From the NCBI GenBank assembly GCA_965153455.1, contig OZ234494.1, positions 17,360,001 through 17,424,000 of the forward strand: DNA of 64,000 nucleotides. Direction: 5' to 3'. The notes below the pieces were generated by a model. The model saw only the letters and a list, made by a program, of their open reading frames with translations, searched no databases and was not told the origin of the DNA. The position numbers and the translations under genes were made by a program. Within the stretch, counting starts at the first letter, position 1. Every line of letters starts with the position of its first letter. This document shows, one piece after another, positions 30,411 to 42,431 of this stretch. This stretch comes from Sphagnum compactum (lineage: Eukaryota > Bryophyta > Sphagnopsida > Sphagnales).

Positions 30411-31560
30411 AAACAAATAAATAAGGGCATAATTAAAATATTTGACACTTCTTGTCTTGTATAAGGGTATTGCAAGTTCTACTCAAAAGTGTTTTTCACA
30501 ATGGGGGTATTACAAACCAAATGGATAATCAAAACAATACGAAGTTCTAGTTCAATTTAGACACATTTAATGCATGTTGTACTCAAGTTCATAAAGCAAA
30601 ATACTCAATGAACGTGCAATACCCCACTTTCGGTATCCTTGAAATAGTTTGGGCTCCATATCATATCTTTTAAAACTTTGAAACTTGGAGAGGTATTGCG
30701 TAGCCCTAACAAAACTTAGAAAGAACACAAGAGGGGTATTCTATAAACACCATGGGCTGAATTATTTTGGTTTAACCTATCAAAGGGGTTAGCTTTAACA
30801 AAACCTAGAAAGAATGTAATAGGGGTACTCTATAAACATCATGGGCTGAATTATTTTGGTTTAGGTTATCAGAGGGGTTAGTCCTAACAAAACCTAGAAA
30901 GAATGAATAGGGGTACTCTATAAACACCATGGGCTCAATTATTTTGGTCTAGGTTATCAGAGGGGTTTTGCTCATGCCCAAAAAGACTCAATGAACATGT
31001 AATGCCCCTTTCAAGGTATCCCAAAAATACATTGGGTTCCATAATATATCTTTTGAAATGTGGAAGGGTGTTATGTAGTCCTACCAAACCCTACTAGGAA
31101 ACCAATACCCTCATTAGTGTGTTTTATAATTAAATTCCATGGGTTGATTTATTTTGGTTTATGTTATTGGAGGGGCATTGTTCATGTTCAAAACTACTCA
31201 ATACACCTGCAATACCCCTCATAAAGTATCCCATAGATACATTGGGCTCCATAACATATCTTTTGAAATTTGTAAGGGTATTGCGTAGCCATACCAAATT
31301 TTTTTTTAAAAAAATACCCTACTTAAGGTATTCAGTAAACACCATGGGCTAAATTATTTTGGTCTAGACTATTAGAGGGATATTGCTCATGCCTAGGAAT
31401 ACTCAATGCATATGCAATACCCCTTGTAAGGTATCCTAGAAATCCTTTAGGCTCTATAACATATCTTTTGAAACTTGCAAGGATATTACATAGCCATACC
31501 AAAACCTAGAAAAAAAAAATACTCACATCATATTGTGATAATATCCTAAACCATGAAAAA
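30411..31560 (+). repeat. Left cluster of satellite-like units (about 205 bp)
   Basis: Units carry a marker phrase ACTCAATGNANNTGCAATACCCC at 30603, 30986, 31196 and 31401, so the spacing is about 205-210 bp. The wider first interval holds about three extra tandem copies of an 89-bp subunit (30742-30990) around CACCATGGGCTGAATTATTTTGG. Related units lie in the opposite orientation at 36.4-37.0 kb. Confidence 0.75.
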
Positions 31561-34109
31561 AAAGGATATTTTTAAAAATATTTATTTCATGCTCAATATA
31601 TCACGCCCTACATATTGATTCAAGTAAATGAAAGTATTGCAAAGTTGATCACATTAAAGATAAAAGGAGTTTAAATGCAATACCCACATCGTATTGTGAC
31701 AATTCATTAACCATGAAACATAAGAATATTTCTTAAATACTTGATCCCCTCCCAATATGTCATGAAATTCATGTTTTCAAAAAATTTGTTCACCTTACAA
31801 TACATTTTAAAATATATAAAATGAACGTAATGAAAAATTGGTCACATTGATGGTATAAAGGTTTGAGGCTTAATTTAAAATTTACTGTTAGAATTCAAAG
31901 TTTCTTGAAATAAAAAAATTAAGAGTTCATTTTTAACATTTCTTCAATGATGTACATCTTTACGTTTTTCCCTCTTAAAGTTGTAAACTCATCTCAAAAA
32001 ACATAAAGTCTCTAATTTAATAAGATTTTAATGTTTGTTTAAGAAAAAAATTAAAACACATGATTTTCTACTTTTTTTAATGGTTCACATAATTTTTAAA
32101 ATGATATACTTAGTTTATTAATGTGTGAAATTATATATATATAATTTCTAGAGATGTAATATTTGCATAATTATTTTAACTTGGTAGAAATTTTAATTAA
32201 ACATTAGACATTGTTGAAAGACATTCTTAAATTCATAAACAACAAGAATTATTTAATGGAATTAAAACTTTATTCATGTAATACCCTTAGTGTGTTGTGA
32301 TAATGTCATTAACCATGAAATAAATGATTTTTTTAAACATATTTATTCCATGTTCAATATATCATGTCATGTGCATATTATAACAAATAAATAAAGGTAT
32401 TGCAAACTTTATGATATGAAAATGGATGCGGGTTTGGAATCTGGTTTAATGGCCATGGAAGCAACAATAAATATCGTCAGGTTGTGAGTCAAAATATGTG
32501 TTAATATTGATGTTGTGTATTTCTTGCAACAAATTCTAAACAAACTTTATCTTTCTCGTTGTCAACTCTTGTTGTAAAACTTGCAATACGCACCAAGGTT
32601 TCTTCAACACAAATGAAGGAAAATGAAACAAGTCTAAAACATTTTTTGATTCTTCTAAAAGCTTGAAATTTCTTCCAATTGTGGTTGTTCAGAATTTGTG
32701 TTTTGAATGTTCTGAAAACAGTAATTGAGTTCTTCAATTGGGCTATGGTGTGTAATCCTTTTGTAATAGATGTAACATGATTTTACCCAGGATCCACTAT
32801 ATGAATAGTTGCATTTATGATTATTATAAATTAAGATACTATCAACTTACAAAAAATTAAACTTGAAATAATTTCCTAGTCATAGTTTTGTTTCCATTTT
32901 CATGCATAATCTACATCAAAGGTGGATGTTACATTACATTATTTTTTCTAGAAATCATCAACTCATTGAAAGCATTGGCAATGCCATGGTTAGTGTGTGC
33001 AACATTGAATGTGCAATACCAATTTAAAGAGTTTTTTAAGAACCCAAATTTGGGTTAGATTTTGTAACCTTCTTTGATTATTTTTTGGTGTCTTTCCTTG
33101 AGTACCTATTGATAATGCTATGACCTCATGAAAATTAGAAATTTAAACATGTAGAGTGTAATGATAGGCAAGTCTTAAAACCCTTAAAATCATTTGCCTA
33201 ATCAATTAATTCAAAATTAGGGCATTATCACACCATATCCCCTACAAATTTTGTAACATCAAAATTAAGGTAGTAACCTCATCAATGGCCATATAATAAG
33301 CAAGTCTTAAAACCTTTAAATCACTTGCCTTATTAATTGACTCGAAATTTGGACATTATCGCACCATATCCCTTGCAAATTTTACAACAACAATATTAAG
33401 GTAGTAGCTTCATCAATGGCCATAATTAATGGGTTGCAGTCCAAATGAGTTGTGTGTCAAATTATTCAATTACAATTGCAAAATTTCAAAATGGAAAGTG
33501 AAAATAGTGCACCATGAAACCAATAGATAAATTATGTAAGTTGTTGGTTCTAATCTAAGGATTTGGAATTTTGTGACAAAGTATTGGCAATGAGATTTAT
33601 AATTTGTATTGGATGTAACCTTTGGCTTCTCCACATTAGGTAATGTCCCACATTAGTTGTACAACATACACACAACTATCATGCTTCTTTTGACTGGCAA
33701 GTAAACAAGACACATAGTGCAATAAACATTATAGTGGGTATGGCTAGACAATGTGGGTGGTGGTGTAGTTAACAAAATTAAGTCCTTCCCTATAGTGCAA
33801 GTTTTCTTAAAATCAAGTGTGTTTTTTCTAAGAATTCAAACTGAGTTCTAATTCTCAAAAATATTGTCTTTGTGATTTTTGTGATTCTTTATCTATTTTT
33901 TGTGAGCGTGAAGATCAAATGATCATCTGGTGATTACAAACAATATATTTGTTTCCTACTTTAGACACATTTGAAGAGGCACATTGGATATTTGTTAAGA
34001 TGAACATTCTTTAGAATAGTGGATGAAGCGTAGACATAGTATGAATTGCCAGCTACAATAAAAGTTCATAGCCAAAGTTTTTAGATTGATTAAAGTGTTG
34101 ACACTAACC
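31561..34109. other. AT-rich repeat-domain interior, left side
   Basis: No gene is visible. Positions 31585-31675 (containing CATATTGATTCAAGTAAATG) are matched in inverted orientation at 35671-35760 and again near 36250-36335. A duplicated phrase around CTTAAAACC...AATCA...CACCATATCCC appears at about 33170-33260 and 33300-33390. Confidence 0.6.
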
Positions 34110-34660
34110 AAGCTAGACACCCTAGCCTAGCATAAATAATAGGCTAGTAGGTTACTTGTTACGTAACTTATGTATAGGTACTAGCTAGTATCCTAGCCTA
34201 GGTGTACCTAGTAGGCTACTTACATAATGTAGGCCTATTATGTAGTTTATTCACTAGTGTAAGCCTTCTAGGTTGGTATCCTAGATGGTCTAGGTAGGTA
34301 ATCAAGGTGGTATAACTTACTTAGGTAAACCTACTAGCTATGTAGGTAGCTTACTAACCTAGGTCACCTAGGCTAGTAGCCTAGGCCACCTAGGCTTACT
34401 AAGTAGGTACCTTAGCCTATTAGGTAGGTAGTTTACTAATGAGCATACTAAGCTTAAGCTTATAGGTAAGTAGCCTAGGTCTTAGACCTCCCTACCTACT
34501 TAGGTATCTTGGTAAAATTAGAAGGTAGGGCTTACTTAATTAGGCTACACTGAGGTAGATAGGTAGGACTCACTTACATGACATACCTATTTACCTACCT
34601 ACTTAGGTGGGTAGAAAAATAGGCCCTACTTAGGTAGGTAAATAGGCATGAAGGTAAATT
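34110..34660. repeat. CTAGG/AGGTA-rich low-complexity tract
   Basis: About 550 bp dominated by CCTAGG, TAGGCCTA, CTAGCCTAGG and AGGTAGGTAG motifs, which are largely self-complementary. The composition is unlike the AT-rich sequence on both sides. No coding frame runs through it. Confidence 0.8.
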
Positions 34661-36379
34661 TGACATGGAAGTGAGGTAAAAAGTAGTGATGTAAATATTT
34701 TATTTATGGTTTGCTATAAAACCAAAATTATACATTCATATCGTATAATTATCTATATTTGAATTGTATAATATTGGTTTAAGTATTGGTCCACATATAT
34801 GTTGTTTAAAACATATTGAGTAATATATTTATATAAATTTAATAATATTATAAATTATAATGTTGATTCATTTTAATACATATAATATTTTAATATTTAT
34901 TTAAAATAGGATAATAATTTATTTAAAACTATATTAAATGTAAAATTTATTTATATAAACCCATTATTATGTATAGTGTAATTTTTTTATGATTTTTTTT
35001 TTCAAAGAAAATTAAAAATTTCCAAAAGATAAGTTATTAAGATTGTGTATATTATTAATGCATTTAATTGAATATTATTACAATGTGATATGAAATTTAG
35101 TTTATAACATATCAAATAATGGCATATATGATCAATGCATTTTTGATAGTTTAATGTTTATTCCCTTTTGTATTATAACATTTTTAATTTTTAATTTTTT
35201 TAATTAAAAAATTGTAAAATTTCTTTGAATAAATGAATGGTTACATATGATTCAAAATATAAATGTTGCGTAAATATCAATTTTTAATTTTTAAAAATAA
35301 TTGAATTTTGAAATATAAGTACCTAATATGATGTAGATTTAGTTAGTGTAATTTATGTAAAATTTAGTTTACAATACATCAAATAATGATAAATTTAATT
35401 AATTAATGTGTGGATTTATTATTTTTTGCATTCTTATACCTTAATATTTTAATAATTATTTTGTGCTGGAAATTTTAAATAAACACTAAATATAATTGAA
35501 AGACATTTTCAAATTTTGAAATGATAAGAAATTTTTAATGGACTAATGCGAAATCGTTGATATATGTAAATGAAAGTATTGCAATATTGGCCACATTGAT
35601 GGTATAAGGTTTGTTTCAAGAAAGTTTTGAAGTGTAACTATATTACCTTCAGTTTAGTGATAATTTCATTACCTTTTATCATTAATGTGACCAACTTGAC
35701 AATACCCTCATTTACTTGAATCAATATGTATGGTATGATATATTGGGCATGGAATTAATATTTCTAAAAATATTATTTTGTTTATGAGTTTGAAAATGTT
35801 TTTAAACAATATTTAATGTTTAAGTAGAATTTCTAACAATTTAAAATAGTTATTAAGATATTAAATGTAAAGGAATGTAAAAAGAATTATAATTTCATAA
35901 ATTAATTAATTAAGTATATCATTATTTGATATATCGTAAACTAAATTTCATTATATATTGGGTTGGAAACAAATATTTAAATTTTTTCTTATGTTTCATC
36001 TATAAATGAAATTATCACAATAAGATGTAAGTATTACATTTAAACTTCATAACTTTGTTCAAGTTATACCTTCTACCATTAATGTGACCAATTTTTCATA
36101 ACCTTTATGTTATACATATTAACAAAGAATTTTGAAAACATGAATTTTATGATATGTTGTGGGGGGATCAACTATTCAAAAAACATTATTATGTTTCATG
36201 GTGAATGCAAATATCATGCAAGTATTGCATTTAAACTCTATAACTTTATTCAAGTAACCTTTTACCATCAATGTGAACAACTTTGCAATACTTTCATTTA
36301 CTTGAATTAATATGTTTGGGATGTTATAGTGAGCACAAAATAAGTATTTCAAAAAACATTATTTCATTTCATAGTTTAT
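34661..36379. other. Very AT-rich core of the repeat domain, with inverted matches
   Basis: Extremely AT-rich with almost no GC-containing words. 35671-35760 is the reverse complement of 31585-31675 with modest divergence, and 36250-36335 is another related copy. No gene can be supported. Confidence 0.6.
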
Positions 36380-37050
36380 AATATTATTACAAAATGATGT
36401 GGGTATTACTTTCTTTCTAAGTTTTGGTAGGGCTATGCAATACCCTTCCAAATTCCAAAAAAATGTTATGAAACCCAAAAGATTTATGGGATACCTTGAG
36501 AGGGGTAGTGCATGTGAATTGAATAGTTTTGGGCATGAACAATACCCCTCCAATAGCCTAAATTAAAATAATTGAACCCATGGTGTTTAAGATTACCCCA
36601 ATGAGGGTATTGCTTTCCTTTTAGGCTTTGGTATTGATATGCAATACCCTTTTAGGTTTCAATAGATATGTGATAGAGCCTAAAGGATTTTTAATATACC
36701 CTAAGAGAAGTATTACACATGCATTGAATAATTCTGGGCACAAGCAATACCCTCCAATAGCCTGGACCAAAATAATTTAGTCCATGGTGTTTACAGGATA
36801 TTTTCATAAAGGTTTTGCTTTCTTTCTATGTTTTAGTATGGCTATGCAATACCCCTCCATGATTCAATAAATATGTTATGGAGACCAAATGATTTATAAT
36901 ATATTTTAATAGAAGTATTGAATAATAATTCTAAGCATGAACAATACCCCACCAATAGCCTGGACCAAGGAAATTTCGCCCATGGTGTTTATAGAATACC
37001 TTCATAAGGGTATTACTTTCTTTCTAGGTTTGAACTTTTAATTTTTGGGG
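36380..37050 (-). repeat. Right cluster of satellite-like units, inverted relative to the left cluster
   Basis: The marker CCAATAGCCT recurs at 36550, 36754 and 36952 (spacing about 200 bp), each followed by AATTTAGTCCATGGTGTTTA-like sequence. Reverse-complemented, this matches TAAACACCATGGGCTAAATT in the left cluster. Confidence 0.75.
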
Positions 37051-40000
37051 GTAAAGAAAGGTTTTTAAATTTGAAAACAAGACTAAAATCATTTTTTTGA
37101 TAATTTCATGAAGCATACATATAAGAATATGTGAAAATGTATGTTTAACCATTAACACAAGATGGTGTAAAATGAAAGTAAAATGCCTTATATAAAAAAA
37201 AATGAGTGACGTGTGTTACAAAAATGTGCCAAAAATGCCCAAGTCCAAAACAAACCCGCCTTAAAATGGGGAAGATGTCATAATGGTAAATATGTGGTTA
37301 CTTCAAAAATAAATTTCTACCTTAACATCTTGAAGTCCAAAACAACACCCTAATCAAATTAGGAATAAATTATGGGCTATTTGTGTCACTATTAGAGGGG
37401 GATGGGATCCCATTGGCCCTCCTATATCACACTGATGTAGCCTTTGCATCTTAGGCATGTCAACATGTAAATACCCCACAATTGGCCAATGCTACCTTTG
37501 ACACAACATTAGCCACAAACACCTCCCTAGTGGTGCTTCGATCCCTAAAACAAACAACACAACATAAGAAGTATTGCATATGAAACCTAAAGCCTAAAAT
37601 TCAAATAAAATTGAGTATGGCATTGTTAGAATTTACCAACCATGAATCATTCTAATTCATGGTAAAAATGCCAATCTCCCTACATTGCATTGTTTTATTA
37701 GATGGGAAATTTTTAGACTTGTTCTGTCCAAATGCCTTTGAACACCTTTGCATATTCGACTTGAATCGTTTGAATCACAACTGCAAGGTCCTCATTATAG
37801 TCCACCTTGGTTTGCACGTTGAAAATGATAGACCCCACACCCCATGAAATCATGCTAAGAAGCCAAAGAATATGGATAAAATCTAGCTTAACAAATGTGG
37901 GCTTAGGAACCTTAGGTGTGTCTCGCAAAGCAACCTGGAGCCTATCCCACCCTAAATTTGCATGCCTCCTAGTCGTAACAATTGCCTTTTATTCATTGTG
38001 ACGAAACCATGCCAAAGGGTTGCTCAAAACCTATGCATTCATGGTCGTGCAATCTTCATGCTTCGGCCCTTCCTCCCAAGTAGATGGGTGTCTAAGCTTG
38101 CCCGTCTCCATAATCACATGTGTTAAGTATGCAAGTGTCATATTAAGTTGTACTTGGTGGTGTAGGTCACATTGATTTCATGAACCTTACAAGCAAACTT
38201 TGCACCATCCCTTGCCCACCTTCTAGGGCAACTGGGGGAGGGACAATCACGTTTGAAACCAAAATAACAAAAGCAAAAAAAACTTTATGTGAAAATTAAC
38301 ATTTTGGATGAAAGTTAGCCCATACATGATGAGGGATTGCATAAAGAAATCAAACATCAAAAACAAAGATGAAGGTATTGCACAAAGAGATACAAAATTA
38401 AAAACACAAGATGAGGGTATTGCAAGAACCCAATTCAAAATTGCACAAAATGAAATTAAACTTAGGCAAAACAATACGACTTAGAAAGCCCTGAGGTATT
38501 GCCTAGAGACTTTGAACAAAAAATGCCCCACCCACCTTCTCACATGGAAAAGGAAGGTGGGGCAAAGGTTTAAGGACCACAATTAATGAGGGTATAGCAA
38601 TCACAAATTTTCAAAAAATTGATACATAGATTGCAAAACAATGTTCACATGTTGAGATTCCCCATTTTGTAATGGGTTCACACTGGGGCCAATAGTTCAT
38701 GCCACACTAGTTTTAACTTAGTTTTAACTATGATAGAATATCACAAAAAAAACTTGGGCTCTGCGTTGCTACGCACAACCATTTACACATACCCATTAAT
38801 TCTATCCACATGTTTTTCATTATCGTAATAATTTTAAAAAAAGATATGTATAAAGGGGGAAGGGAGGGAGAGATATGACATTAAAAGTATAGCATGCCAA
38901 AACAATGGTATTTGAAAGGCGTGTATATAGAATATTAAAAAAGGAGTTCAAAAGTTGCTTTGTGAAGACTTACATGTGTGGGATTAAAGTAGTCACATTT
39001 TTTGTAACTTAATTGTTAGGCTCACCATTTTCAAAATACTGATTCACTTGCAAAATTAATCACATAATTATAATTAATATGTACCACATGTAAAAAACAA
39101 CAATAGTAGGGGATTGTTGTTGGGAGTGCCTAAACCCTAAACCCCTTACAATAGTCCATAATAGATTAATACCACAAATGAAAGTCATCTTTATATTGAA
39201 TGACATTCATAAATTTCAAAGTAAATATTATACATAATTTTTACCATAATACATATAGATAGTGTAGACAAATAAAATTCAAAAATGGATGAATGAAATT
39301 CATTCATTTGATGTCATTCAAATGTTCATCAATATCATCCATTCATAATTGAAATGCATTCAACCAATTTTTTTTACAAAAGTGATTGCAAAAACATGCA
39401 ATGTACATGAAAAATCAAAAAAGAAAATCCAAAGAACAAATAAAAGAAACCAATTGTTTTGTTTTCCAATAATTGTGATCTAATGGTTATTTATTCTTCT
39501 TAAAACAAAACCTCTGCATAAATGAGACATTTAACCTTATATATGATACTATACGCTTGGTTGTTTTACTTGTATTCACATTTGTCCCTTCAACATTTAC
39601 ATTTTTGTCCAACCAAAAAGAATTATTTGCTTATGGTTAATTAATTTTCTTAAAACAAAGCCTTCGCATAAATGAGACATTTAATGTCATATATGATGCA
39701 ATGTTGTTTTATTTGTAAAGTGTTTCATCCTATTATGAAATTAGTGAAAAAGGTGGCAAACAAGCATATTAGAAATGCATTTGACAACAAGATTGATGCA
39801 AAATGTATGTATGTTTACTCATTTTTTTGGTTGTCTTGGCAATATTTGAATTAGTGGTGTCAATACCATAAGTTTTTCAAATGCTATTAGGTATCATTAT
39901 GTTTGGCATTTTTTCTTCATGGACGAATTTGTAAGACATTAATTTGGGTTCGACAAGTATATTTTTACATAATTTGACCTACTCTATTGAGATCATTATA

Positions 40001-40644
40001 AATATATCCCTTGAGAAAATTGGATGCATCTATTTGTATAACTTGGGCTCCATGCTACTTCACACTACCAACGATGATAAACTATTCTTTTCTTTTTCAT
40101 ATGTTACCATATGGTTTTCAATAGTTCATTATTATTTATGTCTATCTTAAATTACATAAAATTGAATCAATATAAATATCATGAATATGAAAAGGCACAT
40201 GTTAAATTCCTTTTTCATATCCATGTTGGTGGGTAGGAGAAAGGAGTGAGGTAATAATTTAGGAAAGGAAATAATTATTACGAAATGAATAAGGTAGTTA
40301 GACTTGAGAATGAGTTTGTACAAATTGCCTATGGAATTGTGCAGGGACAAGCATACAATAAATGCTGAAAAATCACCCATATGTACTAGTTTCTTGTTCC
40401 TCTCATCTCTGAAATTTTAACCCATTTTGAAAACATCATTTACAAGGGGTGAGTATTGAAACATCCATTGTTTTTGGGCTAGATGATTGCAATTAAGGAC
40501 ATTATAAGGACTCTTACATGAGAGAATTTCAACGATGCATATATTATATATGAGCTCATGGTCATATATCTTCATCAGGTTATTAGATCTAACCAGCGTT
40601 TGACATAGCCTCAGATCATAAACTTGCCCCCTACAAGGTTTAGT
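37051..40644. other. AT-rich intergenic DNA with scattered GGGTATTGC words
   Basis: No coding segment can be supported. GGTATTGC/GCAATACC phrases typical of the satellite-like units still occur near 38375-38425 and 38495. 39480-39700 contains two related copies around CATAAATGAGACATTTAA. Confidence 0.55.
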
Positions 40645-40848
40645 GCTTTTACAACACTTTGACAATGTGTTCAAGGTTAAGTGTTAATTAAGTGTTGATA
40701 TAGTCATTGATATGATGTTGTGATTGCATTGTAACACATTGTGATGATCAAACATTGTGTTACAATGCCATAATAACATTATGTCAATAATTTATTAACA
40801 CTTAATTGACACTTAACCTTGAACACATTGTTAAAGTGTTGTAAAGGC
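40645..40848. mobile_element. 204-bp foldback element (MITE-like) with about 55-bp terminal inverted repeats
   Basis: The left arm from 40645 (GCTTTTACAACACTTTGACA and on through GTTCAAGGTTAAGTGT) pairs with the right arm ending at 40848 (reverse complement GCCTTTACAACACTTTAACA and on) with only a few mismatches over about 55 bp. An inner pair, GCATTGTAACACA and TGTGTTACAATGC, extends the palindrome. It has no coding capacity. Length and structure fit a non-autonomous DNA transposon; the superfamily is not assignable. Confidence 0.75.
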
Positions 40849-42431
40849 ATAGATACATGGTGGGGGGGAAGTTTGTGAAATAGTAGGACCATTCTCAAGA
40901 GTGTAATATTTTATTTACTTTTTGCAAAATTTCACACTATTGAATTTTTTTGGGGATTTTTTGGGTTGCAAATTCAATGAATTTTAAGGATGTCTAAATT
41001 TTTTCCTTTCACATTTTATTGATAGCCAAATTTGACAAAATCAGCTGATGGATGATCACCATCTTGGCTACATCACAAAAATGAAAAAAAAAAAAAAACT
41101 GGTGTGGAGCATAAAGTCCCCCATAATAACTCATGGCTATGGATAGTGAATGTGTATCACTCATCCAATTATGTGCATGACATCAGTGGTGCAATATTGA
41201 ATGTTGATCACTAGGTGTATGAATGGGAGGGTTCTTATGCCTACTCCTCAATAGGATGTACCCTACAATTGCAATTTACCCTGGTTCTCATCACTTATGG
41301 TGTATCCCTTTGAATCTCGCTGGTGTACAATTTTTTTACTTGGCACTTGTTCAAGGTGATCTTTGAAGTTTCCTTCTATTTCCCATGCTCTTCATAGCTG
41401 TTTCATACCGAAAAATGGTAATTTGTAGGTTGTATGAACCTGTTGTCTGTCGAAGGTGGTCCGCATCTCCTCACATTCTAGAATGGATTGTGAAACAAGC
41501 TTGAACTTAGGCGTATGCTCTGTGTGTATGATGGTTATTGCAGTCGAACAGGCTTTAAGCCCATCCAAACCTCACTGCTCTTCATGAGACTGCTTATGAA
41601 CCAGCAAGTCAAGCCCCCTTTGTGTTCGCATTTCAGCAGCCTTCATTCACCAAGGAGGAACATATCAAGGAACTAATCTTGATGGAAGCTTTTGGTGTTC
41701 AGCCCTCTCCCAAATGACTGCTTTTTGTGGCAGTGTTTGACTTGATGTTGTTCCTTATAAATCTCAAGGTAAGGCCAACAGAATTACTGCAATTAGGAGG
41801 TATCCTTGTGTCTCTGACATTTCTGTTAGTCTCTGAGGCTAGAAGTGTTAAGTAGATACTGGAGTAGCTATTTGCTTGTCAAAGCTCTTGAGGGTTGCAA
41901 TCAGCAGTTTTGCTTGCTGAATCATTGTGGCAACAAACCTCAAAAACCACCCAATTTGGAGAATGTCCATGGTCCTGCAAGACTACAAGCAATATACACA
42001 ACTGATCTTGGCAAGACTATTGAGGCGGTCTTCATTAGACACTTGTTTAAAAAGCACCACCAGGAATCACTGTGCCACTCCAGCTCACTGCAATGAACAA
42101 TGTTTTGCTAATGTTGCTGTCCATGTGACCAATGACCATCATTGGTATGGTGGTTTATTCCAACCCAACCTGTATTATGCATTCATTTGGAGTGGAAACT
42201 TCGTGCTAATAACATGGAATCCATTTGGCTTATGATGATCCATCAAATCTCCCTTTGACTCCACCAAGAGCAAAGAAATACCAATGACTGATTCTATTTT
42301 CCGCAAGAAAACGAAACAGATTTCAGTAGATTTTGGCATGAGAATGTAAATTCAGTGCACAATTTGCGAACATGAGACACATACAAATTGTCATCCCAAT
42401 GATATACTAGAAGGAATCTTGAAACTGCCAC
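40849..42431. other. Intergenic DNA with an orphan C-terminal-like frame
   Basis: 41022-41075 contains a small dispersed sequence starting TAGCCAAATTTG and ending TTGGCTA, an inverted pair. A diverged piece of element family Y lies at about 41222-41290. A coding-like frame ends at 41717 (listed separately). The remainder up to the Clot 3' end shows no recognisable gene. Confidence 0.45.
41560..41717 (+). pseudogene. Unidentified C-terminal-like coding fragment
   Basis: The frame reads [20 protein letters not shown], then [20 protein letters not shown] and AFGVQPSPK before a TGA at 41715-41717. Its composition looks protein-like. The nearest good acceptor (CAG at 41541-41543) opens a different frame, which reads [11 protein letters not shown] before breaking, so a one-base frameshift may have joined the two. 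I do not recognise the family and see no convincing upstream exons. It could also be chance. Confidence 0.25.

Noticed and set aside
30411-37050. The repeated units as a CRISPR array
   Set aside because: The units are about 205 bp, diverged along their whole length and AT-rich, with no conserved short repeat and variable spacer pattern. The host is eukaryotic.
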